From the NCBI GenBank assembly GCA_050747865.1, contig JBOGJI010000227.1, positions 1-40,958 on the forward strand: DNA of 40,958 nt. Reading direction: 5' to 3'. Positions 1 through 8,245 of the stretch are shown piece after piece. Made by a program: the position numbers and the translations under genes. The notes beneath the pieces are model-generated. The model worked only from the letters and a program-made list of their open reading frames with translations, was not told where the DNA came from and did not search any database. Numbering within the stretch: position 1 is the first letter of the stretch; each line of letters opens with the position of its first letter. The stretch is from JBOGJI01 sp050747865 (GTDB lineage Bacteria; Acidobacteriota; Thermoanaerobaculia; Multivoradales; JAHEKO01).

Positions 1-611
1 GCCGCGGCCGCGGCGACGTCGCCCGGCTCGAGACCGTCGAGCTGTCGCGCTGCCCGGCGGGCGAGGCCGCCCGGCGGCCCGCCGTCCACCCGCACCGTCA
101 CCTCGGCCGCGGTGACCTCGGCGAGTCGCCGCACGCCGCGGCTGTTGACGACCGCGATCTCGGCCTCCACCCAGTCGAGCTGGCCCTGGGCGCCGTCGAG
201 CCGCGCTTGCAGCCATCTCCGTCCCTCCTGCGGGGTGAGCTGCTGGATCTGGGGGTCGCACAGGGCCGCCGGCGCCTCGACCCGCGTCGTGTCGGCCGGC
301 AGGTGAAGCAGCCCGGCCAGCGGCGCCCGCACCCGGGAGTGCGCCACGGCCTGGCGAATGCCCAGCTCGATCTCGCCCGGTTCGAGGCTGCCGCAACGAT
401 GGAGCCCCAGGCGCCGGCGCTCCAGGACCCGGATGTTGAGTGCTGTCGAGGTCTCCCGGCGGTCGCGCCGGCTCTTGCCGGTCGCGGCGCCGTTGCGCCG
501 GCTCGCCACCCACACCAGCTCGGTCTCGTCCGCCGGGGAGCCCTGCAAGGCCCGCTCGAGCTCGTCGACGACGGCCTGGAGGCCGACACTGACCGGTGGG
601 GTCTGGGTCAT
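1..611 (-). CDS. TldD/PmbA family protein, N-terminal part (3' end off the window)
   Basis: TldD/PmbA proteins are cytosolic metallopeptidase-like proteins; known members act on modified peptides such as microcins and on the CcdA antitoxin. About 203 N-terminal residues are visible, reading to the left window edge without a stop. The pattern fits the family N-terminus: an early acidic stretch followed by VWVASRRNGAATGKSRRDRR, a helix ending GIRQAVAHSRV, then EAEIAVVNSRGVRRLAEV, which resembles the 'NS.G' segment of PmbA. The zinc site lies in the missing C-terminal half, so activity cannot be judged. The start is an ATG whose first bases overlap the stop of mtaB (ATGA), implying translational coupling. 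The family call is by pattern recognition; the more exact subfamily (TldD versus PmbA) is not determined. Confidence 0.72.
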   Translation of the reverse strand, partial: MTQTPPVSVGLQAVVDELERALQGSPADETELVWVASRRNGAATGKSRRDRRETSTALNIRVLERRRLGLHRCGSLEPGEIELGIRQAVAHSRVRAPLAGLLHLPADTTRVEAPAALCDPQIQQLTPQEGRRWLQARLDGAQGQLDWVEAEIAVVNSRGVRRLAEVTAAEVTVRVDGGPPGGLARRAARQLDGLEPGDVAAAA

Positions 612-1987
612 GCGGTGGCCCTCTGCGCGACGCGTGGCAGGGGCTCGCCCTCGACCGCGTCGCCGTCGACGGCGGTGAGCCGTGCCCAGCCGAGGCCGGG
701 CTCGACGGCACCACCGCTGACCGCGCGAACGCGGACGTAGTGGTCCGTGGTGCCGAGCCAGCGGCCCTCCTGCTCACGCTCCCAGAGGACCTGCGCGCGC
801 TCGCCGATGCGAGCCGCCCAGAAGGCGCGCTGGCCTTCGTCGGCGACCGCCAGCATCCGGGCCATGCGCTCGCGGCGGGCGGTCTGGGGCACCGGGTCCG
901 CCATCTCCGCCGCCGCGGTTCCCGGGCGCTCCGAGTAGGGGAAGGCGTGCACCTTGGCGAAGCGGCAGGCCCCGACGAAGCGCAGGCTCTCTTCGAACTC
1001 GGCGTCGCTCTCCCCGGGGAACCCGACGATCACGTCGGTGGTGATCGCCACGCCGGGGACGGCGCGTCGCAGCGACGCCAGCAGGGCGGCCAACACGCCC
1101 GGCGTGTACGGCCGGCGCATGCGGCGCAGCGTGGCGGCGCAGCCGCTCTGCAGGGAGAGGTGGAAGTGACGGCACAGCCGCCCGCTGGCGACGAGATCCA
1201 GCAGGCGCTGGTCGAAGTCCCAGGGCGCGATAGAGGTGAGCCGCAGTCGCGGCACCGGCGTCTCCGCGAGCAGCCGGCGCACCAGCTCGTACAGGCGGGT
1301 CGCGCCGCTGCGGTAGGCGGAGATCTGCACCCCGGTGATCACGATCTCTTCGAGCCCGCTGGCGACCAGGCCGCGCACCTCCTCGATCACGGTCTCCGGC
1401 GCGCGGCTGCGCTGGCGGCCGCGGGTGAACGGGATGATGCAGAAGGCGCAACGCATATTGCAGCCGTCTTCGACCTTCACCGCCGCCCGGCTGTTGCCGA
1501 ACGGCAGCGGCACGTAGGGCACCGGCAGGGAAGACCGCTCCTCCGGCGCAGCGTCGCTGGCGAAGGCAGCGCCGCGCCCGGGCACCGTGTCGCGAAGCGG
1601 GGCACCGCCGCGAGAAGCGTGGTGGTCGGTCGCCCGACGCCGGAGCTCGGGAAAGCGTCTCTCCACGTGCTCGAGCAGGCGCTCCTTGTCGTGGTTGCCC
1701 ACGATCAGGTCGACGCCGGGCAGGCGCTCCGCGGCCTCGGGCTCGGCGGCGACGTAGCAACCGGTCAGCACGGTGCGCAGGGTCGGGTTGAGACGCCGGC
1801 CGCGGCGGGCGATCTTGCGCGAGTCGCGCGCCGCCACGTGGGTGACCGTGCAGGTGTTCACGACGTGCAGGTCGGCCTCCTCGAGCCGCCGGCAGACGGT
1901 GTGGCCGGCGGCGGCGAACGACCGGGCCAGGGCCTCCATCTCCGCCTGGTTCAGCTTGCACCCGAGGTTGGTGAAGTAGACTCGCAT
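608..1987 (-). CDS. mtaB: MtaB-type tRNA methylthiotransferase
   Basis: A radical-SAM enzyme that adds a methylthio group to N6-threonylcarbamoyladenosine at position 37 of ANN-decoding tRNAs. The 459-residue protein has the usual three-part layout. The N-terminal MTTase domain carries cysteines C10 (TNLGCKLNQ), C46 (NTCTVTH) and C77 (TGCY) for one Fe-S cluster. The radical-SAM motif CNMRCAFC (C176, C180, C183) holds the second. A C-terminal TRAM-like RNA-binding segment follows. The start at MRVYFTNLGCKLNQ was chosen because it matches the family N-terminus; upstream in-frame sequence looks non-coding. A poorly conserved stretch lies between about residues 112 and 155. The stop overlaps the start of the TldD/PmbA gene. 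MiaB and RimO are the alternatives, but the short N-terminus beginning directly at the MTTase motif favours MtaB. Confidence 0.92.
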   Translation of the reverse strand: MRVYFTNLGCKLNQAEMEALARSFAAAGHTVCRRLEEADLHVVNTCTVTHVAARDSRKIARRGRRLNPTLRTVLTGCYVAAEPEAAERLPGVDLIVGNHDKERLLEHVERRFPELRRRATDHHASRGGAPLRDTVPGRGAAFASDAAPEERSSLPVPYVPLPFGNSRAAVKVEDGCNMRCAFCIIPFTRGRQRSRAPETVIEEVRGLVASGLEEIVITGVQISAYRSGATRLYELVRRLLAETPVPRLRLTSIAPWDFDQRLLDLVASGRLCRHFHLSLQSGCAATLRRMRRPYTPGVLAALLASLRRAVPGVAITTDVIVGFPGESDAEFEESLRFVGACRFAKVHAFPYSERPGTAAAEMADPVPQTARRERMARMLAVADEGQRAFWAARIGERAQVLWEREQEGRWLGTTDHYVRVRAVSGGAVEPGLGWARLTAVDGDAVEGEPLPRVAQRATA

Positions 1988-2066
1988 CGAACTATTGTAT
2001 GGGGGCCGGTCCATGAAAGAAGCGGAGTGCTGGCTGGCCCATCCTTTGCAGCTACACAAGCCTGCG

Positions 2067-3758
2067 ATGCGCTCGATGGAGATGGGACACATCATGGCCT
2101 GCTGCGCGCTGGTCCTGGTCGCCTGGGCGGCAACGTCCTCACCGTCCAGGGCCGAGGACGCGGCCGACCTCATCCTGCGTGACGGGCGCTTCTACACAGT
2201 CGCGACGCCGGAGGTGGTGGAGGGGAGCTTGGCCGTGCGCGACGGACGCATCGTGTATCTCGGGGCCAGCGACGGCGCCGACGCCCTGGTCGGCCCGGAG
2301 ACCGAGGTCATCGATCTGGCCGGCCGCGCCGTGACACCGGGTCTGATCGACGCCCACTCCCACCTCAGCGGACTCGGCGCCGCGCTGGCGCAGGTGGACC
2401 TGGTGGGGGCGGAGAGCTACGAGGAGGTGATCGAGCGGGTCGCCGCCGCCGCGGCGAAGGCCCCGCCCGGCGCCTGGATCCGCGGTCGCGGCTGGGATCA
2501 GAACGACTGGCCGGTGAAGGCCTTCCCGTCGCACGCGGCGCTCTCCGAGGCGGTGGCGGATCATCCGGTGTGGCTGACGCGGGTGGACGGGCACGCGGCG
2601 CTGCTCAACGTCCGGGCGCTGGACCTGGCCGGCATCACCGCGGAGACGGCCGATCCGCCCGGCGGGCGCATCATGCGGGACCAGGGGAGGCGTCCGACGG
2701 GCGTGCTCGTGGACAACGCGATGGACCTCGCCGCCCAAGCCATCCCCGCTCGGGGTGTCGAGGAGATCGTGGCCGCCATCGAGAGAGGCGCTCGCGAGTG
2801 CAACTCGGTCGGTCTCACCACCGTGACCGATATGGGCGTGGGGGATCCGACCCTGCGAGCGTACACCACGCTGGCCGACGAGGACCGTCTGCCGCTGCGC
2901 GTCGCCGCTTTCCTGACCGACGATGACGAGCTCCTGGATCGCTGGTTCGAGCGCGGCCCGCTGCTGTCGGGTAGCCGCTTCCAGGTCCGTGGTGTCAAGC
3001 TCTATGCGGACGGCGCGCTGGGCAGCCGCGGCGCCGCCCTGATCGCGCCCTACAGCGACGAGCCGGAGCATTCCGGTCTACTGATCACCGGCTCCAATCG
3101 AATCGCCGACATCTGCGCGCGGGCCAAGGACAGCGGCTTCCAGGTGGCCGTGCACGCCATCGGGGATCGGGGCAACGCGGAGGTCCTCGACGCCTTTGAG
3201 CGGTGCTTCGGCGGCGAGCCGCGTCCCGCGCTGCGCTTTCGCATCGAGCATGCCCAGGTCATGCGCCTCGCGGACATCGAGCGTTTGGCGCGGCTGCGCG
3301 TCATCGCCTCCATGCAGCCCACCCACGCCACTTCGGACATGCCGTGGGCCGAGGAGCGTGTGGGGAAACGGCGCCTCGCCGGCGCCTATGCGTGGAGGCG
3401 GGTACTGGAGAGCGGCGGCCGGCTGGCGCTGGGCAGTGATTTTCCCGTCGAGTCTCCCGATCCGCGGCTCGGCCTCTACGCCGCGGTGACGCGTCAGGAT
3501 CGCTCCGGCAACCCGCCGGGAGGGTGGCTGCCCGACCAGCGCCTGACTCGCCAGGAGGCCTTGCGCGGATTCACCCTGGACGCCGCCTGGTCGCTCTTCC
3601 TCGACCACGAGGTCGGCAGCCTCGAGGCGGGCAAGCGCGCCGACCTGGTGGTATGGGGAGACGATCCGATGACCGTCGCGCCCGCCGCGATCCCCGGCGC
3701 CGCGATCGACATGACCCTGGTGGACGGCGAGATCGTCCACCGCAGGAGAGAACCGTGA
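2067..3758 (+). CDS. Exported amidohydrolase (amidohydrolase-3 / YtcJ type)
   Basis: A metal-dependent hydrolase of the amidohydrolase-3 family, acting on C-N bonds of unknown substrates, probably exported. A hydrophobic leader (MACCALVLVAWAATSSPSRA) precedes the mature part. The metal-site signatures are present: HxH in DAHSHL (H97, H99 counted from the chosen start), the likely carboxylated lysine K311 in GVKLYADGALGSRG, HAIGDRGN, RIEHAQ, and D458 in LGSDFPVE. The C-terminal RADLVVWGDDP strand is typical of the family. Several in-frame ATGs (2067, 2076, 2082, 2094) could start it, and no ribosome site clearly decides among them. The stop overlaps the GTG start of pcm (GTGA), so the two are probably co-expressed. 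Substrate unknown. Confidence 0.85.
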   Translation: MRSMEMGHIMACCALVLVAWAATSSPSRAEDAADLILRDGRFYTVATPEVVEGSLAVRDGRIVYLGASDGADALVGPETEVIDLAGRAVTPGLIDAHSHLSGLGAALAQVDLVGAESYEEVIERVAAAAAKAPPGAWIRGRGWDQNDWPVKAFPSHAALSEAVADHPVWLTRVDGHAALLNVRALDLAGITAETADPPGGRIMRDQGRRPTGVLVDNAMDLAAQAIPARGVEEIVAAIERGARECNSVGLTTVTDMGVGDPTLRAYTTLADEDRLPLRVAAFLTDDDELLDRWFERGPLLSGSRFQVRGVKLYADGALGSRGAALIAPYSDEPEHSGLLITGSNRIADICARAKDSGFQVAVHAIGDRGNAEVLDAFERCFGGEPRPALRFRIEHAQVMRLADIERLARLRVIASMQPTHATSDMPWAEERVGKRRLAGAYAWRRVLESGGRLALGSDFPVESPDPRLGLYAAVTRQDRSGNPPGGWLPDQRLTRQEALRGFTLDAAWSLFLDHEVGSLEAGKRADLVVWGDDPMTVAPAAIPGAAIDMTLVDGEIVHRRREP

Positions 3759-4477
3759 AACGAATTGCTGCTCTGCTAGGCTGCCTCGCGGTCCTCGTTC
3801 CGATGTCCGCGGCAGGCCAGAGCGACGATCGTTGGGAGATGGAACGCCACCGCATGGTGGAAGAGCAGATCGCGGGACGCGGCGTCCAGGATGCCAACGT
3901 GCTCGCGGCCCTGCGGCAGGTGCCGCGGCACCTGTTCATCCCCGAGAGCGTCCGCGACCAGGCCTACGAGGACTACCCCCTGCCGATCGGCGAGGGACAG
4001 ACCATCTCGCAGCCCTACATCGTCGCCCTCATGACCCAGCTCGCCGAGCTGGGACCCGACGACAAGGTGCTGGAGATCGGCACCGGCTCGGGCTACCAGT
4101 CGGCCGTTCTTTCCCGCATCGTGCGCGAGGTCTACACCATCGAGATCCTCGAGCCCCTGGGCCGCCGTGCCGCCGGCACGTTGCAGCGCCTCGGCTACGA
4201 CAACGTGCACGTGCGCATCGGCGACGGCTATGACGGCTGGCCCGAGGAGGCGCCGTTCGACGCCATCCTGGTGACCGCCGCGGCTCCCGACCGCGTGCCG
4301 CCGCCGCTGGAGGAGCAGCTCAAGGTCGGCGGCCGTATCGTGATCCCGGTCGGCAAGTACTTCCAGGACCTGGTGGTGCTGACGAAGACTCCCAAGGGGA
4401 AGGTTCGGCAATCCGTCATCCCGGTGCGTTTCGTCCCCATGACCGGCGAGATCGAGAACGACCCGGACAGCCGCTGA
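3755..4477 (+). CDS. pcm: Protein-L-isoaspartate O-methyltransferase with signal peptide
   Basis: Repairs isoaspartyl residues in damaged proteins using S-adenosylmethionine. The 240-residue protein has the PIMT signatures: ALRQVPRHLFIP, then GEGQTISQPYIVALM (TISQPYI at 83-89), the SAM loop EIGTGSGYQ (107-115), and ILVTAAAP near residue 172. Unusually it begins with a hydrophobic signal-like segment (MKRIAALLGCLAVLVPMSAAGQS), so the enzyme is predicted to act in the periplasm rather than the cytosol. The GTG start overlaps the preceding TGA and has a strong AGGAGAG ribosome site four bases upstream. Related signal-bearing PIMTs exist in some Gram-negative phyla. Coupling to an exported amidohydrolase is consistent with a shared envelope location. 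Confidence 0.9.
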   Translation: MKRIAALLGCLAVLVPMSAAGQSDDRWEMERHRMVEEQIAGRGVQDANVLAALRQVPRHLFIPESVRDQAYEDYPLPIGEGQTISQPYIVALMTQLAELGPDDKVLEIGTGSGYQSAVLSRIVREVYTIEILEPLGRRAAGTLQRLGYDNVHVRIGDGYDGWPEEAPFDAILVTAAAPDRVPPPLEEQLKVGGRIVIPVGKYFQDLVVLTKTPKGKVRQSVIPVRFVPMTGEIENDPDSR

Positions 4478-4492
4478 TCCGTCCGCGCGGCG

Positions 4493-5863
4493 TCACTCCT
4501 CGTCGCCCGCGAGCGAGCGCAGCTCGGCGGAGCCGATCTCGCGTCGCGACGTCTCGGCGAGCTTCGGAGACTCGATGTCGTCCGCCGTCGTCGCGCGCAG
4601 CTCCTTGAGCCGGCGGGCGCTCGGCAGGACCGAGCGCTCCAGCGAGCCGACCGCCTTGTTGTAGCTCTTCATCGCCGACTCCAGCCCGCTCCCGACACCG
4701 GCGAGGTTGTTGCTGAACACGCCCAGCCGCTTGTACAGCTCCTGGCCCACCCCGGCGATCTGGAGCGCGTTCTCGGCCAGGGCCTGCTGTTGCCAGTAGA
4801 TGCCGACCGTGCGCAACAGCGCTACCAGCGTGGTCGGCGTGGTGATGAGCACCCGCGCGCGCAGTGCCTCCTCCTGCAGCCCGGGCGCGTGCTCGAAGGC
4901 GGCCGCGTAGATGGGCTCGCCGGGCAGGAACAGCACCACCAGATCCACGTTTCCGTCGACTGCCGCGGCGTAGTCACGCCGTGCCAGCGTCTGGACGTGG
5001 CCGCGCACCGCCGCGGCGTGGCGTTTCATCGCCCCCTCGCGCGCCTTGGGATCGGTGGCCTCGATGGCCTCCAGGTAGGCGGTGAGCGGCGCCTTGGCGT
5101 CGACCGCGATGCGGCGACCATGCGGCAGGTTGACGAGCATGTCGGGGCGACCGCCCTCGGCGGTGGTCTCCTGCTCCTCGAAGTCGACGTGCTCGCTCAA
5201 GCCGGCGAGCTCGACCACGTTGCGCAGAGCGAGCTCGCCCCACCGCCCGCGCGTCTGGCTGCCGCGCAACGCGCCCTCCAGCGACGCCGCACGCTCCTGG
5301 ATCCCGGTGGCCTGTTCGGCGAGGGCGTGGATTTGCTGGTCGATCCGCGAGTAGGCGTCCTGGCGCGCCTTTTCGATCTCGCCGGTCCGCTGCTCGAGCT
5401 TGTCCAGGGTCTGGCGCACCGGATCGAGCAGTCCCTGGATCGCCTCGTGGCGGTGCTGGTTCTCGCTGCGGGTGCTTTCCAGGAGGCCCTCGAAGGTCCG
5501 TTTCGCCAGGTCCAGGAATTGACGCGTGTTGCTCTCCAGGCTCTGCGCGCCGACCGATCGGAAGGCATCCTTGAGGCGCTCCTCGGCGGTCTCCAGCAGG
5601 CCCTTCTGTTCGACGAGCCGTTGCTCTCCGCCGCGGAGCTGCTCGCGCGCGGCGGCCAGCTCCCGTTCCGCCAGCTCGCGGCGCTCGTCGATGTCCTGAG
5701 CGCTAGCCTGCGTCCGTTCGCGTTCTTCCTCGGTGTCCGCCAGATCCAGACGCAAGAGCTCAGCCTCCTTGCGAACGGCCGCAAGCCGTACGGCCTGGAC
5801 GAGCCAGGCGAGCACCGCGCCCAGAACGAGGGCGACGGGGATGAGCCACCAGAGATCCGGCAT
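4493..5863 (-). CDS. rmuC: RmuC-family DNA recombination protein
   Basis: RmuC limits DNA inversions at short inverted repeats and has a predicted nuclease-like core. The 456-residue protein has an N-terminal membrane anchor (residues 4-27, LWWLIPVALVLGAVLAWLVQ), a long charged coiled coil (about 30-200, rich in E, R, A and L), and then the conserved core with SQTRGRWGE, the acidic and lysine residues of RIAVDAKAPL, and FLPGEPIYAAAFEH, LITTPTTLVALLRTV. Length and order fit the family. It lies downstream of uppP on the same strand with a gap of about 66 bp, and converges on pcm across 15 bp, with no clear terminator between them. Confidence 0.92.
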   Translation of the reverse strand: MPDLWWLIPVALVLGAVLAWLVQAVRLAAVRKEAELLRLDLADTEEERERTQASAQDIDERRELAERELAAAREQLRGGEQRLVEQKGLLETAEERLKDAFRSVGAQSLESNTRQFLDLAKRTFEGLLESTRSENQHRHEAIQGLLDPVRQTLDKLEQRTGEIEKARQDAYSRIDQQIHALAEQATGIQERAASLEGALRGSQTRGRWGELALRNVVELAGLSEHVDFEEQETTAEGGRPDMLVNLPHGRRIAVDAKAPLTAYLEAIEATDPKAREGAMKRHAAAVRGHVQTLARRDYAAAVDGNVDLVVLFLPGEPIYAAAFEHAPGLQEEALRARVLITTPTTLVALLRTVGIYWQQQALAENALQIAGVGQELYKRLGVFSNNLAGVGSGLESAMKSYNKAVGSLERSVLPSARRLKELRATTADDIESPKLAETSRREIGSAELRSLAGDEE

Positions 5864-5929
5864 CGAGGGGATGATACGGCACCCTGCCGGATCTTCCCCC
5901 CCCAGGCGATCCCCCGAGACGCGAGCGTT

Positions 5930-6748
5930 CTATACCGTCCCGGCAGCCAGCAGAGCCAGCGTCAACAATCCGATGCCGATCCGGTACCAGCCGAAGAGGG
6001 CCATGTCGTGGCGTTGGAGGTAGCCGACCATCCAGCGCACGGCGATGGCGGCGGACACGATCGCGGCCAGGAAGCCCACCGTCAGCACGGGGACTCCGTA
6101 GCTGCCGACCATGGCTTCGCCGCCGGCGATCGCCTTGTAGACGGTGGCGGCTCCGAGGGTGACCACGCCGAGCAGGAAGGAGAACTCCACCGCCGCGGGC
6201 AGGGTCAGGCCGGCGAGCACGCCGCCGGCGATGGTGACCAGGCTGCGGCTCATGCCGGGCCACAGGGCGAGGCACTGGGCCAGGCCGATCAGCAGCGCCC
6301 GCCGCCAGTCGAGAGTATCCAGCGGCAAGCCGGTATGGCGGGGGGTCAGGACGCCCCGGTGGGCGAGCCAGAGGATCGCCAGGCCGCCGACGATCCACGC
6401 CGTCGCCACCGGCCGCAGCCCGAAGAGAGCCGACTCGATTGTGTCTTCGAAGAGCAGCCCGGCGGCGGCGGCCGGCACGAAGGCGAGCGCCAGGGCGAGC
6501 AGCAGGCGCCCGCCCGTGCTGTCCTTGCCGACTAGGCCGCGGGCCATCTGTGCCACCCGCTGCCGGTAGAGCCCCAACACGGCAACGATCGCTCCCGCCT
6601 GGATGGCGATGGCGTAGGCGTTGGCGGCGCGGTCGGGAGGGATCCCCAGCAGGCGCTGCACCAACAGCAAGTGGCCGGTCGAGCTGACCGGCAGATATTC
6701 GGTCAGCCCTTCGACGATGCCGAGGAGGATGGCCTCCCACCAGCTCAT
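5930..6748 (-). CDS. uppP: Undecaprenyl-diphosphatase (BacA/UppP)
   Basis: Integral membrane phosphatase that recycles undecaprenyl diphosphate, the lipid carrier for peptidoglycan and other envelope polymers; it can confer bacitracin resistance. The 272-residue protein is hydrophobic throughout with about eight membrane segments. Both catalytic motifs are intact: EGLTE (13-17) followed by YLPVSSTGH (18-26), and PGMSRS (164-169). The ATG giving MSWWEAILLGIVEGLTE was chosen because it matches the normal family N-terminus; an in-frame GTG seven codons upstream is possible. It is divergent from lysA across about 105 bp that holds a hairpin and a candidate promoter. Confidence 0.95.
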   Translation of the reverse strand: MSWWEAILLGIVEGLTEYLPVSSTGHLLLVQRLLGIPPDRAANAYAIAIQAGAIVAVLGLYRQRVAQMARGLVGKDSTGGRLLLALALAFVPAAAAGLLFEDTIESALFGLRPVATAWIVGGLAILWLAHRGVLTPRHTGLPLDTLDWRRALLIGLAQCLALWPGMSRSLVTIAGGVLAGLTLPAAVEFSFLLGVVTLGAATVYKAIAGGEAMVGSYGVPVLTVGFLAAIVSAAIAVRWMVGYLQRHDMALFGWYRIGIGLLTLALLAAGTV

Positions 6749-6796
6749 GGCCGGCGGAGCGTATCCCACGCACCCGGGAATCAGGTGTCAGGGAGC

Positions 6797-6826
6797 AGGG
6801 GTCAGGGGTCAGCCTCCCTGACCCCT
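6797..6826. repeat. Inverted repeat in the uppP-lysA divergent region
   Basis: Ten-base arms AGGGGTCAGG and CCTGACCCCT form a perfect inverted repeat around a 10-base loop. The left arm is itself part of a short GGGGTCAG tandem, with related CAGGG copies just before it, so alternative pairings are possible. It lies between divergent genes, so it is more likely a regulatory or dispersed intergenic repeat than a terminator. Confidence 0.45.
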
Positions 6827-6841
6827 CAGATGACGCGCGTC

Positions 6842-6847
6842 TATACT
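6842..6847 (+). promoter_or_regulatory. Candidate -10 element for lysA (possibly leaderless)
   Basis: TATACT ends six bases before the lysA ATG, which is the usual distance from a -10 box to the transcription start. No Shine-Dalgarno sequence precedes the ATG. A leaderless lysA mRNA is therefore plausible. No convincing -35 box is seen at the expected spacing. Confidence 0.35.
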
Positions 6848-6853
6848 GGTGCG

Positions 6854-8245
6854 ATGCGCGGATTCACCTGGCGAGACGGCGTCCTGCACGCCGATGACAT
6901 CCCTCTGCCGGCGATCGTCGAGGCGGTGGGGACGCCGACCTACGTCTATTCGGCCCCGGCGATCCGGGACACCTACCGCAGCCTGGAGGAGGCATTCGCG
7001 CCGCTCGGAGCGGAGATCCACTACGCGGTCAAGGCGAGCCCCAACCTGCACCTCTGCCGGCTGTTGCGCGGCCTGGGGGCGGGCATGGACGTGGTGTCGG
7101 GCGGCGAGATGGAGCGCGCCTGGCTCGCCGGCACGCCGATGGCCGACATCGTCTTCGCCGGCGTCGGCAAGACCGACGACGAGATCCGCGCGGCGCTCGA
7201 CGGCCGCTTCAGCCCGGTGCGCGATGTGGCGGCCCGGTTCGGCGCTCCGGACGCGGCGGCCCGCGGGCCGGTGGGGATGTTCAACGTCGAGTCGGAGAGC
7301 GAGCTGGCGGCGATCGCGCGGCTGGGCGAGGAGCTGGGGGTGCCGGGCCGGGTCTGCGTGCGCGTCAACCCGAACGTCGATCCGCACACCCACGAATACA
7401 CGACCACCGGCAAGGAGGAGAACAAGTTCGGCATCGACGCCCCCCGCGTCGTCGAGCTGTTCGATCGCTGGTCGGTGCATCCGGGCCTGCGGATGCTCGG
7501 CCTGCACGTGCATATCGGCTCGCCGGTGTCGACGGTGGAGCCCTACGTGCAGGCGGTGGAGGTGCTGCTGACCCTGATCGACGACCTCGCCGCGCACGGA
7601 CACGAGGTCGAGGTCCTGGACCTGGGCGGCGGCTGGCCCGCCGCCTACCGCGACGGGGAGACATTGCCGCTCTCGGCCTATGCCGAGCGCCTGGTGCCGC
7701 TGCTGGCGCCGCGCGTAGCGCGCGGCCTGCGCATCGTGCTCGAGCCGGGGCGCTCGATCCTGGCCAACGCGGGCCTGCTGGTGACGCGCGTGCAGCACAT
7801 CAAGGAGGGGCGGTCGCGCAGGTTCGTGATCTGCGATGCCGGCATGCAGACGCTGCTGCGCCCCTCCCTCTACCGCGCCTTCCACTTCATCTGGCCGGTC
7901 CTCTGGTCGGGCCCCATGCCCCGCCGGGACGAGGATCCGGGCCTGCCCGATCTGGCCCGCTGCGACGTGGTCGGGCCGATCTGCGAGTCCGGCGATTTCC
8001 TCGCCCGCGACCGGCCGCTGCCGCGGGTGGAGCGCGACGAGCTGCTGGCGGTCTTCTCGGCCGGCGCCTACGGCATCTCCATGGCCTCCAACTACAACGA
8101 TCATGGCCGCCCCGCCGAGGTCCTGGTGGACGGGTCGCGGGTGGATGTGATCCACGAGCGCCAGCCGCTCGCCCACCTGCTGGAGACCGAGCGCGCCACC
8201 CGGGAGCTGGAGCTCACGCCCATGGCGCGGAGCGTCGAGGCGTGA
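6854..8245 (+). CDS. lysA: Diaminopimelate decarboxylase
   Basis: PLP enzyme of fold type III that decarboxylates meso-diaminopimelate to L-lysine in the cytosol. The 463-residue protein has the PLP lysine in HYAVKASPN, the substrate-loop HEYTTTGKEENKFGI, GLHVHIGS, the glycine-rich phosphate site DLGGGWP, EPGRSI, the catalytic cysteine region GPICESGDFLA, and the C-terminal GAYGISMASNYN. It is about 40 residues longer than many LysA proteins, with extra sequence near GPMPRRDEDPGLPDL and at the C-terminus. The ATG was chosen by alignment to the family start and by the -10 box directly upstream. The TGA overlaps the GTG of the next gene, making a coupled unit with a secreted hydrolase and a second decarboxylase. 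A related amino-acid or polyamine decarboxylase of the same fold cannot be excluded. Confidence 0.88.
   Translation: MRGFTWRDGVLHADDIPLPAIVEAVGTPTYVYSAPAIRDTYRSLEEAFAPLGAEIHYAVKASPNLHLCRLLRGLGAGMDVVSGGEMERAWLAGTPMADIVFAGVGKTDDEIRAALDGRFSPVRDVAARFGAPDAAARGPVGMFNVESESELAAIARLGEELGVPGRVCVRVNPNVDPHTHEYTTTGKEENKFGIDAPRVVELFDRWSVHPGLRMLGLHVHIGSPVSTVEPYVQAVEVLLTLIDDLAAHGHEVEVLDLGGGWPAAYRDGETLPLSAYAERLVPLLAPRVARGLRIVLEPGRSILANAGLLVTRVQHIKEGRSRRFVICDAGMQTLLRPSLYRAFHFIWPVLWSGPMPRRDEDPGLPDLARCDVVGPICESGDFLARDRPLPRVERDELLAVFSAGAYGISMASNYNDHGRPAEVLVDGSRVDVIHERQPLAHLLETERATRELELTPMARSVEA

Noticed and set aside
4790..6535. Plus-strand open frame of 581 codons opposite rmuC and uppP
   Set aside because: Opposite two well-recognised genes and without any domain.
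6785..6830. GGGGTCAG tandem as a CRISPR or satellite array
   Set aside because: Only a few short overlapping copies, no spacers and no cas genes.
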